The notes beneath the pieces were generated by a model that made no database searches, was not told the origin of the DNA, and saw only the letters and a list, made by a program, of their open reading frames with translations. From Leptospira sp. GIMC2001 (GTDB lineage Bacteria; Spirochaetota; Leptospiria; Leptospirales; Leptospiraceae), in the NCBI RefSeq assembly GCF_028462125.1, contig NZ_CP115468.1, positions 1,951,097-2,015,096 on the forward strand: 64,000 bases of DNA. Reading direction: 5' to 3'. Of the stretch, positions 25,165 through 33,499 are shown in pieces (the stretch's first letter is position 1; every line of letters begins with the position of its first letter). A program made the position numbers and the translations under genes.

Positions 25165-25198
25165 AATACAAATAAGATATAATTATCTTATTTGTATT
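25165..25198. repeat. Perfect 15-bp inverted repeat, 4-base loop
   Basis: AATACAAATAAGATA followed by TAAT and its exact reverse complement TATCTTATTTGTATT. No T-run follows, so a classical intrinsic terminator is unlikely on the + strand; a strong AT-rich stem or protein binding site is possible. It lies in the 875-base decayed gap. Confidence 0.8.
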
Positions 25199-25283
25199 AG
25201 TTTACTCGCCTTACGGTAGATAGCTTTTCGAAAATTTAAAAATGTAAAAAAAAGATAATAATCTTAAGTTCAAAAATTTATAA

Positions 25284-25415
25284 AGTAAGGAAGCTGGCAA
25301 GGATTTTGAGGAATTATATAAAAAAGGGGAAATATTTTATATTAGATTCTATTTTGAATCTTTTGCTTTGAATGTAACGAAGACTATAGCTTCTGGACTA
25401 CCTAATTTTTGGTAA
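25284..25415 (+). pseudogene. Coding-like remnant without start (43 aa)
   Basis: Between two stops the frame reads SKEAGKDFEELYKKGEIF and goes on to YIRFYFESFALNVTKT before IASGLPNFW and a TAA. The pattern of charged and aromatic residues looks like real protein, but there is no start codon and no recognised family. It may be the C-terminal end of a deleted gene. Confidence 0.25.
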
Positions 25416-25482
25416 AAAATCGGCAAAATCCGAATTATCTTAAATTAGTGGTGTATGCTTTGACCCAGAAAAAAAAAGAAAA

Positions 25483-25505
25483 TTATTCCAAATGCTTTGG
25501 AATAA
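25483..25505. promoter_or_regulatory. 10-bp inverted repeat upstream of the FucNAc operon
   Basis: TTATTCCAAA, loop TGC, then TTTGGAATAA. It lies immediately upstream of a TATAAT at 25523-25528 and overlaps where a -35 would be, so it has the position of a repressor operator. This is inferred from placement only. Confidence 0.35.
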
Positions 25506-25522
25506 CTGTTATTAAACAAAAT

Positions 25523-25528
25523 TATAAT
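25523..25528 (+). promoter_or_regulatory. Candidate -10 box for the FucNAc operon
   Basis: A consensus TATAAT 108 bases before the ATG at 25637, downstream of the inverted repeat at 25483-25505. No consensus -35 is visible at 16-18 bases, so the promoter would depend on an activator or be weak. In AT-rich DNA such boxes occur by chance. Confidence 0.3.
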
Positions 25529-25636
25529 AATTTAAATTCGAACGGAAGATGTTAGCAATTTCCAAGCATTTTCGTGGGAAAAACATACGAAGTCCACTTT
25601 TTCTTTTTGTTCAAGAGTAATATATCAGAAATTAAT

Positions 25637-26515
25637 ATGAAAATTTTAATCCTCGGCGCAGGTGGTATGCTTGGAAGTACGCTATTTCGTTTACTTCCAG
25701 ATCTAGAAACAGAAGTTTATGGTACATTGAGACAAAGTAAGCCAACTGACTCAATAAAAAAATCATTTCAAAATCTTAATAATTTAATATATAATATAGA
25801 TGTTTTGAACTCAGATCAGCTTTATCAAATTATTTCTCAGATTAAACCTAATATTATTATCAATTGTATTGGAATTATTAAACAATTAGATATATCCAAT
25901 GACCCTCTTTATGTTATACCTATTAATTCAATTTTGCCACATAGACTTGCAGAAATTACAAGCAGAATCAAAGCTAGATTAATCCATATAAGTACTGACT
26001 GTGTCTTTGATGGAAATAAAGGCAACTATACAGAATTAGATAAACCAAATGCTGATGACTTATATGGAAAATCTAAAGAATTAGGCGAAATTAAAGAAAA
26101 TGAGCACGTAGTGACTCTTAGAACATCGATCATAGGTCATGAATTACAATCAAATCACTCCCTTGTAGATTGGTTTTTAAGCCAACAGAAAGAAACACAA
26201 GGCTATAAAAAAGCTATATTCTCGGGTTTAACTTCTGTAGAACTAAGTAAGGTTATAAAAAAGTATATTATTCCAAATAAAGAAATTTATGGTTTATATC
26301 ATGTATCGGTAGAACCTATATCTAAATTTGATTTATTATCTCTGATTAATGATATATACAAAAAAAATATTATTATTAAACCTAATATTGAACAGAAAAT
26401 AGATAGATCATTAAACTCGAAAGAATTTCAGAAAATAACAGGTTACATTCCTCCTAAATGGATTGAATTAATTAAGGAGTTAAAATTATATTATGATTCT
26501 TATTACCGAGGCTAA
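25637..26515 (+). CDS. fnlB: RmlD/FnlB-like SDR for UDP-L-FucNAc synthesis
   Basis: A 292-residue RmlD-type extended SDR. The ATG at 25637 begins MKILILGAGGMLGSTLFRLL, the Rossmann motif; an in-frame start at 25574 adds 21 residues that look non-conserved. IHISTDCVFDGNKG and LYGKSKELGE (Tyr-x3-Lys) are standard RmlD/CapF motifs. With the 26521 and 27524 genes it makes the FnlA-B-C set that converts UDP-GlcNAc to UDP-N-acetyl-L-fucosamine. CapF usually has an extra C-terminal cupin domain (about 370 aa); here it is missing. It is distinct from a true rfbD. Confidence 0.8.
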   Translation: MKILILGAGGMLGSTLFRLLPDLETEVYGTLRQSKPTDSIKKSFQNLNNLIYNIDVLNSDQLYQIISQIKPNIIINCIGIIKQLDISNDPLYVIPINSILPHRLAEITSRIKARLIHISTDCVFDGNKGNYTELDKPNADDLYGKSKELGEIKENEHVVTLRTSIIGHELQSNHSLVDWFLSQQKETQGYKKAIFSGLTSVELSKVIKKYIIPNKEIYGLYHVSVEPISKFDLLSLINDIYKKNIIIKPNIEQKIDRSLNSKEFQKITGYIPPKWIELIKELKLYYDSYYRG

Positions 26516-26520
26516 ATTGC

Positions 26521-27531
26521 ATGTTTGATAACAAAATCCTCCTCATCACAGGTGGTACAGGTTCTTTTGGTAACACTGTCCTCAAACGTTTCTTAAATAC
26601 AAATGTAAAAGAAATTCGTGTCTTTAGTCGAGATGAGAAAAAGCAAGAAGATATGCGTATTGCTTTAAATAATGATAAGCTAAAGTTCTACATTGGTGAT
26701 GTGCGTGACTATGATAGCATAGCCTCTGCTCTGGTCGGTGTTGATTTTGTTTTTCATGCTGCGGCCCTGAAGCAAGTTCCATCCTGTGAATTCTATCCAA
26801 TGGAAGCATTGAAAACAAATGTGATCGGAACTGAGAACGTTCTGTCCGCATCGATTGCTAAACAAGTTAAACGAGTTGTAGTTCTAAGTACTGACAAGGC
26901 AGTCTATCCAATCAATGCTATGGGCATATCAAAAGCTATGGCTGAGAAGGTAATGGTTGCTAAATCAAGACAAGTTCCTGAGGGAGAGACGATATTTTGT
27001 GCGACAAGGTATGGAAATGTGATGGCATCTCGTGGCTCAGTGATTCCACTATTTATAAATCAGTTAAAAGCCAACGATCCATTAACTGTAACGGATCCGA
27101 ATATGACTAGGTTTCTCATGTCTCTAGAAGATTCTGTGGATCTGGTATTGCATGCATTCGAATTCGCGAATCAAGGAGATATTTTTATACAAAAAGCTCC
27201 TGCATCAACAGTACAAGATCTAGCAATTGCTATAAAGGAATTATTCAATAAACAAAATGAACTACGAATCATTGGAACTCGTCACGGGGAAAAACTCTAT
27301 GAATCACTTGTTTCAAGGGAAGAAATGGCTAAAGCTGAAGATATGGGACGATACTATAGAATTCCAGCCGATAACAGAGATTTAAATTATAAAAAATACT
27401 TTGTAGAAGGTGAAGAAAAAATTTCAGAGTTTGAAGATTACACATCTCACAATACAGAGAGACTAAATATTTCTCAGATTAAAGATTTATTATCAAAACT
27501 CGAATACATTCAGGAAGAGCTGAATGCTTAA
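26521..27531 (+). CDS. fnlA: UDP-GlcNAc 4,6-dehydratase/5-epimerase (CapE/WbjB/FnlA type)
   Basis: A 336-residue CapD-type SDR close to the usual CapE length. LITGGTGSFGNTVLKRFL is the nucleotide loop; STDKAVYPINAMGISKAMAEK has Asp-Lys and a Met where classical SDRs have Tyr, as expected in CapE/WbjB enzymes; CATRYGNVMASRGSVIPLF is conserved. It carries out the first step to UDP-L-FucNAc (dehydration and C5 epimerisation). Six bases separate it from fnlB, and it overlaps the 2-epimerase gene by eight bases, so the three genes are one operon. Confidence 0.92.
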   Translation: MFDNKILLITGGTGSFGNTVLKRFLNTNVKEIRVFSRDEKKQEDMRIALNNDKLKFYIGDVRDYDSIASALVGVDFVFHAAALKQVPSCEFYPMEALKTNVIGTENVLSASIAKQVKRVVVLSTDKAVYPINAMGISKAMAEKVMVAKSRQVPEGETIFCATRYGNVMASRGSVIPLFINQLKANDPLTVTDPNMTRFLMSLEDSVDLVLHAFEFANQGDIFIQKAPASTVQDLAIAIKELFNKQNELRIIGTRHGEKLYESLVSREEMAKAEDMGRYYRIPADNRDLNYKKYFVEGEEKISEFEDYTSHNTERLNISQIKDLLSKLEYIQEELNA

Positions 27532-28645
27532 AGTTATGGTCGTAGTTGGAACAAGACCTGAGATCATAAAGCTCAGTCGCGTTCTAATAGAAATTGAAAA
27601 AAATATGAATCTGGTTTTAGTTCATACTGGACAGAATTTTGATTATGAATTGAATCAAATTTTTTTTGAACAATTAGGAATTAGAAAACCAGATTACTTT
27701 TTAGAATCTGTTGGTAAAACAACGGCTGAAACTATAGGGAACATTATTAGTAAATCAGATATTGTGTTCGAGTCGGAAAAGCCTGACGCGCTCTTAATCT
27801 ATGGGGATACAAATAGTTGCCTCTGTGTTATATCAGCTAAACGCAGAAAAATTCCAATTTTTCATATGGAAGCTGGGAATCGTTGCTTCGATCAAAGAGT
27901 TCCAGAAGAATTGAATAGAAAAATTGTTGATCACTTGAGTGATATTAATCTACCGCTTACTGAACATGCAAGAAATTATCTATTGGATGAAGGGCTGAAG
28001 CCTGAAACTATAATCAAAACAGGTTCGTGCATGAAGGAGATTCTTCATTTCTATAAGACGCAGATTGAAGAATCAAATATACTGCAAAAGTTAAATCTTA
28101 GCAAAAATGATTTTTTTGTCTGTAGTATACATAGAGAAGAAAACGTTGATAACGAAACAAATTTTGCAAATTTAATAGCATCTTTAAATGAAATTGCTAC
28201 TGAATATAATAAAAAAATCATTTTTTCAACGCATCCAAGAACAATGAAAAGGTTAAATGATCTGCCAGATGGATCTTTAAATCAATTGATCGTAATCATA
28301 AAACCAGTTGGTTTATTTGATTATATAAAATTGCAGATGAATTCTTTTTGTGTATTATCAGATAGTGGCACAATCACAGAAGAATCCTCAATCCTTAAAT
28401 TTCCTGCAATTACCATAAGGCAAGCACACGAAAGACCGGAAGGAATGGACGAAGGTACTTTAATCATGTCTGGTTTAGAAAAAGAAAGAGTGATTGAATC
28501 AATCAATATAGTTACATCTCAATTCTTAAGTGGCAATATTCCTAAAATCATTGAAGACTATGATGTAGATAATGTTTCTATCAAAGTAGTTCGTATAATC
28601 CAAAGCTACACAGACTATATCAATCGTACCGTCTGGAAGAAATGA
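27524..28645 (+). CDS. fnlC: UDP-sugar 2-epimerase (FnlC/WbjD type)
   Basis: A 373-residue non-hydrolysing UDP-GlcNAc 2-epimerase homologue. VVVGTRPEIIKLSRVL and HMEAGNRCFDQRVPEELNRK are diagnostic; GNRCFDQRVPEE, instead of GLRT of WecB, marks the branch that epimerises the UDP-2-acetamido-2,6-dideoxy-L-talose intermediate to UDP-L-FucNAc. The C-terminal DSGTITEESSILKFP is the usual UDP contact. The start overlaps the fnlA end. Together with fnlA and fnlB this closes the pathway. Confidence 0.92.
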   Translation: MLKVMVVVGTRPEIIKLSRVLIEIEKNMNLVLVHTGQNFDYELNQIFFEQLGIRKPDYFLESVGKTTAETIGNIISKSDIVFESEKPDALLIYGDTNSCLCVISAKRRKIPIFHMEAGNRCFDQRVPEELNRKIVDHLSDINLPLTEHARNYLLDEGLKPETIIKTGSCMKEILHFYKTQIEESNILQKLNLSKNDFFVCSIHREENVDNETNFANLIASLNEIATEYNKKIIFSTHPRTMKRLNDLPDGSLNQLIVIIKPVGLFDYIKLQMNSFCVLSDSGTITEESSILKFPAITIRQAHERPEGMDEGTLIMSGLEKERVIESINIVTSQFLSGNIPKIIEDYDVDNVSIKVVRIIQSYTDYINRTVWKK

Positions 28646-29832
28646 AAATCTGTATATTAATTCACGATTTAATTCCTTATAGTACGAAAGCTAGTGCCAA
28701 AATGATATACGATTTAGCCCACGAAGCCTCAAATAACGGGCATCAAGTTTCAATTATACTTCCTTCACCCAAAATTGGGCAGAAGATTGAGATAATTAAA
28801 GATGGAAATATTACTATATACCGATTCCAATGTGGTTCTTTTGAAAATGAAAATAATATTAAAAGAGCAATCAATGAAACTTTGCTGTCATTCTATGCAT
28901 GGTTTCGGCTAAAGGAATTTTTTATTTCCAATCCTCATGATTACATAATCTATTATTCTCCTACTATTTTCTGGGGAAGACTAGTTTCAAAATTAAAAAA
29001 AATATGGAAAATCAAATCATATTTAATACTTCGCGATTTTTTTCCTCAATGGGTTATCGATAATGGCATGCTTAGTAAAAATTCGATCATTACAAAATAT
29101 TTTCTTTTTTTTGAAAAATTAAATTATGCAGCCGCTGATAACATCGGTATTCAATCTCCGAAAAATCTGGAGTGGTTTTTGGAGAATAAATATAGCAATG
29201 CAAAATTAGAAGTTTTATATAATTGGACCCAAGTAAATATTTTTGATTTAAAAAGTGAAATTAGCTTCAGAAAAAAATATAACATACTAGATAAAATTAT
29301 GATTGTCTACGGTGGTAATATGGGCCCAGCTCAGGACATGCGGAATGTAATGGAGCTTGCAAAGAATTTAAAAAAACACAAAGAATTTCACTTGGTTTTA
29401 GCAGGCAGCGGGTATGAGGTAGATCTAGTTTTAAATTATATTCAAGAATCCGATTTATCTAATGTAACTTATTTGAAATCTATTCCGCCAGAAGATTATG
29501 CAATATTGCTATCCGAGGCCGATATTGGTTTGTTTGCTCTTAATAAACTTCATAAGACTCACAATTTTCCAGGTAAAGTTTTGGGATATCTCTCTCAAGG
29601 AATCCCTATTCTAGGCATTGTAAATCCAGAAAATGACTTGATGAAACTTATTAACGAATCTAATTCAGGATTGATTTCAATTGCCGAAGATCATGAAACA
29701 TTTTATAAAAATGCTTTAAAATTAAAAAAACAATCTGATCGATCTGAAATGGGTAAAAATGCTAAAAAATTACTGTACTCAAAATTTACAGTTAAATCTG
29801 CTCTGGAAAGCATTTTAAAGCATGCTAATTAG
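28642..29832 (+). CDS. Glycosyltransferase family 4, WbuB-like (probable FucNAc transferase)
   Basis: A 396-residue GT4. MKICILIHDLIPYSTKASAKM at the start (first 20 residues here) and the later VYGGNMGPAQDMRNVMELAK and HNFPGKVLGYLSQGIPILG resemble WbuB-type L-fucosamine transferases, which sit next to fnlA-B-C in other O-antigen loci. It overlaps fnlC by ATGA, strongly suggesting use of UDP-L-FucNAc as donor. Acceptor unknown. Confidence 0.8.
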   Translation: MKICILIHDLIPYSTKASAKMIYDLAHEASNNGHQVSIILPSPKIGQKIEIIKDGNITIYRFQCGSFENENNIKRAINETLLSFYAWFRLKEFFISNPHDYIIYYSPTIFWGRLVSKLKKIWKIKSYLILRDFFPQWVIDNGMLSKNSIITKYFLFFEKLNYAAADNIGIQSPKNLEWFLENKYSNAKLEVLYNWTQVNIFDLKSEISFRKKYNILDKIMIVYGGNMGPAQDMRNVMELAKNLKKHKEFHLVLAGSGYEVDLVLNYIQESDLSNVTYLKSIPPEDYAILLSEADIGLFALNKLHKTHNFPGKVLGYLSQGIPILGIVNPENDLMKLINESNSGLISIAEDHETFYKNALKLKKQSDRSEMGKNAKKLLYSKFTVKSALESILKHAN

Positions 29833-29841
29833 GAGAATACT

Positions 29842-31140
29842 TTGACGAAGTTAATATTTGTAGAATTAAATGAAATAAATTTCGATTATGTGGAGCGATA
29901 TATTTCCAGAGGGTATTTACCAAACTTTAAAAGTATTATTGCTGAATACGGGTATAGTTCGACATCTTCAGAAAAAAACTATAGTGAACTTGAACCTTGG
30001 ATACAGTGGGTTAGTGTTCGAACTGGAAAGGCATATTCAGAGCATAAAGTATTTCGATTAGGTGACATCGAAAAAAGCAATATAAATCAACATTGGGAAA
30101 TTTTAGAATCGAATGGTTTAGAAGTAGCAGCTATATCCCCAATAAATGGCAGCAATCGAACTAAAAATTCAAAGTTTTTTATACCAGATCCATGGGTGAA
30201 TACGCCTGTTTCTGGAGACTCTTTTATTCAAAAATATTCAAAGGCAGTATCGCAAGCAGTGAATGATAATGCAAGTAATTCACTTAAATTTGATACTATT
30301 ATAACTATTGTATCGGCACTGCTTCGTTATTTTCAAATTGGTAGTATTCCTTCATATATCCGAGGCATCTGGGGTGCATTAAAAGGTTATCATTGGTCTA
30401 GAAGCTTAGTGTTTGAAAGGCTTATTGGTGATACATTTATCTCACTTTGGAAAAAATATAAGCCAGACTTTTCAACAGTTTTTCTTAATTCTGGGGCGCA
30501 TATTCAACATCACTATTTATTCAGTTCAGAAGTATATGATGGTGAATTCAAAAATCCTGATTGGTATGTTCCTCATAGAAATGATCCAGTTTTGGAAATT
30601 TTAGAAATCTATGATGAAATTCTCGCAGATATTATCAAATTGAATTGTCCTATTATGATTGCCACGGGTTTAACCCAAATTCCTTATCCACGAACTACGT
30701 ACTATTATAGACTCAAAAACCATGTTGATTTCTTTCAAAGAATCAATTTTGGAAAACTCAAAGTAGTCCCCAGGATGTCACGTGACTTCTTAATAGAGTG
30801 TGAAAATAAGACAGAATCTGAACAACTAAGTAAGTATATCTCTAATTTGCAATCTAAAGAAGGAGATAAAATTTTTATTTGTGATAATCGAGGCTCCAGT
30901 ATTTTTGTTGAATTGATTTATGATCAAGAAATTAAAAAGGATTTTTCTATCTTTGATATTAATCATAATCTCGTGTTAGAGGATTTTTACATATATGTAA
31001 CCTTTGTTGCAATCAAAAATGGTCATCATTCAGAATTGGGCTATTTCATAGATTCAACAAAATTTCAGAAAAAGTCTGATAAAGTACCAGTCAAGGAACT
31101 ATTCAATAGAATAATGAATCATTTTGGCCTTGAATACTGA
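29842..31140 (+). CDS. Alkaline-phosphatase-fold candidate protein in the O-antigen locus
   Basis: A 432-residue protein starting at TTG seven bases after a good AGGAGAA. LIFVELNEINFDYVERYIS resembles the start of alkaline phosphatase superfamily domains, with LNSGAHIQHHYLFSS and a late NGHHSELGYFID as candidate metal-binding His positions. No signal peptide is seen. Superfamily members act as phosphodiesterases, phosphoglycerol or phosphoethanolamine transferases, or sulfatases. It might add or remove a phosphodiester on the repeat unit. The nucleophile cannot be assigned by eye, so this is a family-level guess. Confidence 0.5.
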   Translation: MTKLIFVELNEINFDYVERYISRGYLPNFKSIIAEYGYSSTSSEKNYSELEPWIQWVSVRTGKAYSEHKVFRLGDIEKSNINQHWEILESNGLEVAAISPINGSNRTKNSKFFIPDPWVNTPVSGDSFIQKYSKAVSQAVNDNASNSLKFDTIITIVSALLRYFQIGSIPSYIRGIWGALKGYHWSRSLVFERLIGDTFISLWKKYKPDFSTVFLNSGAHIQHHYLFSSEVYDGEFKNPDWYVPHRNDPVLEILEIYDEILADIIKLNCPIMIATGLTQIPYPRTTYYYRLKNHVDFFQRINFGKLKVVPRMSRDFLIECENKTESEQLSKYISNLQSKEGDKIFICDNRGSSIFVELIYDQEIKKDFSIFDINHNLVLEDFYIYVTFVAIKNGHHSELGYFIDSTKFQKKSDKVPVKELFNRIMNHFGLEY

Positions 31141-31195
31141 ATCCTACGATTAGATTTATTTATTTCAAGCAAATCAAAAGAAAATTTTTAATATT

Positions 31196-32476
31196 ATGAA
31201 AGATAAAAATATTTATACGAGAAGACATTCTCGAATTTATGAGAAAGTGTTCTTAAGTTCTCTATTTCAATTGTTAGTCGGGTATGTATTATTATTTACC
31301 TTTTCAATTTTCCCTTTTTGGGGATATGATTTCAGAGATATTATTGATGATAATAGCAAAAATGCATTTATTTATTCTTGCGTTGCATTTTCTTTCTCAC
31401 ATATTTCATTAAGGAGACTATTGAAATATCCTGGTTCACAGTCTACATCATTCGTTATACCAACTGTAAGTATATGTTATTTATTGATTTTGACATGGTT
31501 GATAATTGTTAGGGATAATTATAGTAATTCGGTACTAGGAATAAATTTTTTTATAACTTTATTCTGGTGCTACGCTGGGTATTTTTTTGGAAACCGTTAT
31601 AGGTTAAATCGATATGCGGTAGTCCCATTTGGTCAAGCATTAGAATTGAAAGACACACATAATGCATTGTTTGTAACTTTAACTCAGCCTGATTTAAGTG
31701 AACAGAGATTCAATGCAATTATTGCAGATTTTAGATCGAATCAATTATCACCAGAATGGGTTAAATTTTTAGCAAAATGCACTTTATCAAGAATACCTGT
31801 ATTCCATTCGCAACAAATAATCGAATCTTTGACAGGTAGAGTTAAAATAGATCGACTTTCAGAGAATGAGCTAGGTGCTTTGCTGCCATCTGAACTATAT
31901 GAAAAGATTAAACGGATGATCGATTTGTTTTTTTCAATATTTTTATTACCATTACTTTTACCTTTATTTTTATTGATAGGTATTCTTATAAAATTAGAAA
32001 GCACAGGATCTATCTTTTACGTTCAACAGAGAATGGGTTTTCAAGGTAAACTTTTTTCTATGTTAAAATTTCGATCTATGTATACTGCAAGTAAAGGTCA
32101 GAGCTTTACTGCAGGTGAACAAGATCCTAGAATTACTAAAATAGGGAAATTTATCAGAAAATATAGAATTGATGAGCTTCCTCAGGTCTTCAATGTAATA
32201 ATTGGACAAATGTCTTTTATCGGTCCCCGCCCAGAATCAGCAGAGTTGACTGAATGGTATTCAAAGGATGTTCCTTTCTTTGAATATCGACATGTCGTTC
32301 GGCCTGGGATTTCAGGGTGGGCACAGGTCGAGCAAGGATATGCCGCTGAGGTTGATGGAATGAAATTAAAATTGGAATACGATTTTTATTATATTAAACA
32401 TTTTTCTTTGTGGTTAGATATACTGATCACATTCAAAACTATTAAAACGATACTTACGGGTTTTGGAGCTAGGTAA
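31196..32476 (+). CDS. Undecaprenyl-phosphate sugar phosphotransferase (WbaP/WcaJ type, priming)
   Basis: A 426-residue polyprenyl glycosylphosphotransferase. The N-terminal half has four to five membrane segments (for example LFQLLVGYVLLFTFSIFPFWG); the C-terminal catalytic domain starts about residue 240 with KRMIDLFFSIFLLPLLLPLF, then QQRMGFQGKLFSMLKFRSMY, TKIGKFIRKYRIDELPQ and MSFIGPRPES, all diagnostic. It transfers sugar-1-phosphate from a UDP-sugar to undecaprenyl phosphate on the inner membrane. A UDP-GlcNAc/GalNAc or FucNAc precursor is possible. It ends the FucNAc part of the locus. Confidence 0.93.
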   Translation: MKDKNIYTRRHSRIYEKVFLSSLFQLLVGYVLLFTFSIFPFWGYDFRDIIDDNSKNAFIYSCVAFSFSHISLRRLLKYPGSQSTSFVIPTVSICYLLILTWLIIVRDNYSNSVLGINFFITLFWCYAGYFFGNRYRLNRYAVVPFGQALELKDTHNALFVTLTQPDLSEQRFNAIIADFRSNQLSPEWVKFLAKCTLSRIPVFHSQQIIESLTGRVKIDRLSENELGALLPSELYEKIKRMIDLFFSIFLLPLLLPLFLLIGILIKLESTGSIFYVQQRMGFQGKLFSMLKFRSMYTASKGQSFTAGEQDPRITKIGKFIRKYRIDELPQVFNVIIGQMSFIGPRPESAELTEWYSKDVPFFEYRHVVRPGISGWAQVEQGYAAEVDGMKLKLEYDFYYIKHFSLWLDILITFKTIKTILTGFGAR

Positions 32477-32481
32477 AAAAA

Positions 32482-32584
32482 CTCCCTTCTAAATAAAGTC
32501 GATCTAAAATTTATAACTGTTGTTCATAGTGTTATCATAGATGTTTCTACAATCATCAGTCATGAAATTTATATCAGAAGGGAG
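32482..32584. repeat. Long-distance inverted repeat CTCCCTTCT ... AGAAGGGAG
   Basis: Nine-base arms at 32482-32490 and 32576-32584 in the 148-base gap between the convergent priming transferase and HU-like genes. The 85-base spacing argues against a simple terminator. It could mark an insertion end or be coincidence. Confidence 0.3.
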
Positions 32585-32624
32585 AATTATCCTTTTCGCA
32601 TAATTTTTTGCTTGGCAAGCTAGT

Positions 32625-33335
32625 CTACTGAATCAAGATTAGGTCATCGAATTTTCCAGTTCGAATTACTGAACCGAAGAGAGCTCTTGCTTCCACGCTT
32701 ACGCTCTCTCCTGGTTCTAAACCTTCTGGTATCTTACATCCGATAGCATTGCCCCCGATACCTGAGTATTCAGTTGCCCTGATCTCAGTTCCATCTGAAC
32801 GAACAAAGAATATCCCTTGATTGGTATCAGTTTTTGTGAATTTGAGTTTGGCTCCTCGAAATTCAACCAAATGTCCAACCAAGAAAGATTCGATTCCTTC
32901 CAGGGATAGATTTGCCCAAGACGTAATAATCGGCTCTGCTTTGACTGCCGTTATTCGTGCAGTGCTTGCATTAAGATTTACTCGTCTTACTAGGTCGCCT
33001 GCTGCCGATACGCTTACCTTGATTTGGTGCTTTTCACTGCTAAAGGGTTCAGCTGGTGAACTAAACGATCCTTTAACAGTAGGTTTGAAATTCACAAAAC
33101 CAAGGTTCACTGTCCGTCCTTGAGATAGGTTCTCCGCAATCACGATATTGAGATTTTCTAGTACAGCTAGACAATCCGATGATGTGATCGTTGATCCTTT
33201 ACACACAGCCTGAATCAGGGATGAACCGGACAGGGAGCCAGAGAACACAGTTTTTGGGAGGTAAGGACTCGCAACAGCTGTGCTCAGTTTGTTTTTAAAT
33301 AAGTAATATTTTAAAAGGTTTTTTCCTTCGTTCAT
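32625..33335 (-). CDS. HU-like DNA-binding domain protein with C-terminal DUF4469-like domain
   Basis: A 236-residue protein on the minus strand. I chose the ATG at 33335, eight bases after GGAGAA; the upstream TTG at 33350 would be part of that ribosome-binding site. The N-terminal 120 residues resemble HU-like DNA-binding domains (STITSSDCLAVLENLNIVIA, TVNLGFVNFKPTVKGSF); the C terminus with IFFVRSDGTEIRATEYSGIG and later EGLEPGESVSVEARALFG looks like the Ig-like DUF4469 module. Its role may be architectural DNA binding; why it sits here is unknown. It is divergent from the XRE gene. Confidence 0.7.
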   Translation of the reverse strand: MNEGKNLLKYYLFKNKLSTAVASPYLPKTVFSGSLSGSSLIQAVCKGSTITSSDCLAVLENLNIVIAENLSQGRTVNLGFVNFKPTVKGSFSSPAEPFSSEKHQIKVSVSAAGDLVRRVNLNASTARITAVKAEPIITSWANLSLEGIESFLVGHLVEFRGAKLKFTKTDTNQGIFFVRSDGTEIRATEYSGIGGNAIGCKIPEGLEPGESVSVEARALFGSVIRTGKFDDLILIQ

Positions 33336-33417
33336 GTTACTTTTCTCCAATTTATTAATAGTTTAAGATTGGTTAACCCAAGCTTTATAATTTGGACGGA
33401 CTATGTCGCTTAAACTA

Positions 33418-33449
33418 AACATTTTTTTTGCTTAATTGCAAAAAATGTT
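33418..33449. promoter_or_regulatory. Imperfect inverted repeat in the HU/XRE divergent region
   Basis: AACATTTTTTTTGC, TTAATT, GCAAAAAATGTT forms an AT-rich near-palindrome between the divergent starts. Two copies of TTGGTTAA (33369-33376 and 33448-33455) flank it. XRE proteins often repress their own promoter, so these are candidate operators. Confidence 0.4.
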
Positions 33450-33499
33450 GGTTAATCGGGAATTTTATATCAAGTATCCAGTAAAAACCGTTCTAATCC

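Larger units (their letters stand above)
24762..25636 (+). other. Long non-coding, apparently decayed region
   Basis: About 875 bases, very AT-rich, with no complete gene recognised. It contains a weak 39-codon frame at 25063-25182 with a GGAAAGGA upstream, a 43-codon coding-like + frame at 25284-25415, a 49-codon minus frame at 24742-24891, a perfect 15-bp hairpin at 25165-25198, and a 10-bp inverted repeat at 25483-25505 before the next operon. A GTAGATAGCTTTTC segment at 25216-25229 also occurs just after the methyltransferase gene at 14332. Together this suggests a scar left by deletions and insertions. Confidence 0.6.

Noticed and set aside
25165..25198. Calling the perfect hairpin an intrinsic terminator
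   Set aside because: No run of T follows on either strand and the stem is AT-only apart from two G-C pairs.
25574..25636. Upstream start extending the FnlB-like protein by 21 residues
   Set aside because: The added residues are not conserved-looking and the Rossmann motif starts immediately after the ATG at 25637.
25637..26515. Calling the SDR rfbD (dTDP-4-dehydrorhamnose reductase)
   Set aside because: Its neighbours are fnlA, fnlC and a WbuB-like transferase, which place it in UDP-L-FucNAc synthesis rather than rhamnose synthesis.
32821..33123. 100-codon + strand open frame inside the HU-like gene
   Set aside because: Antisense to a protein with clear domains; no ribosome site.
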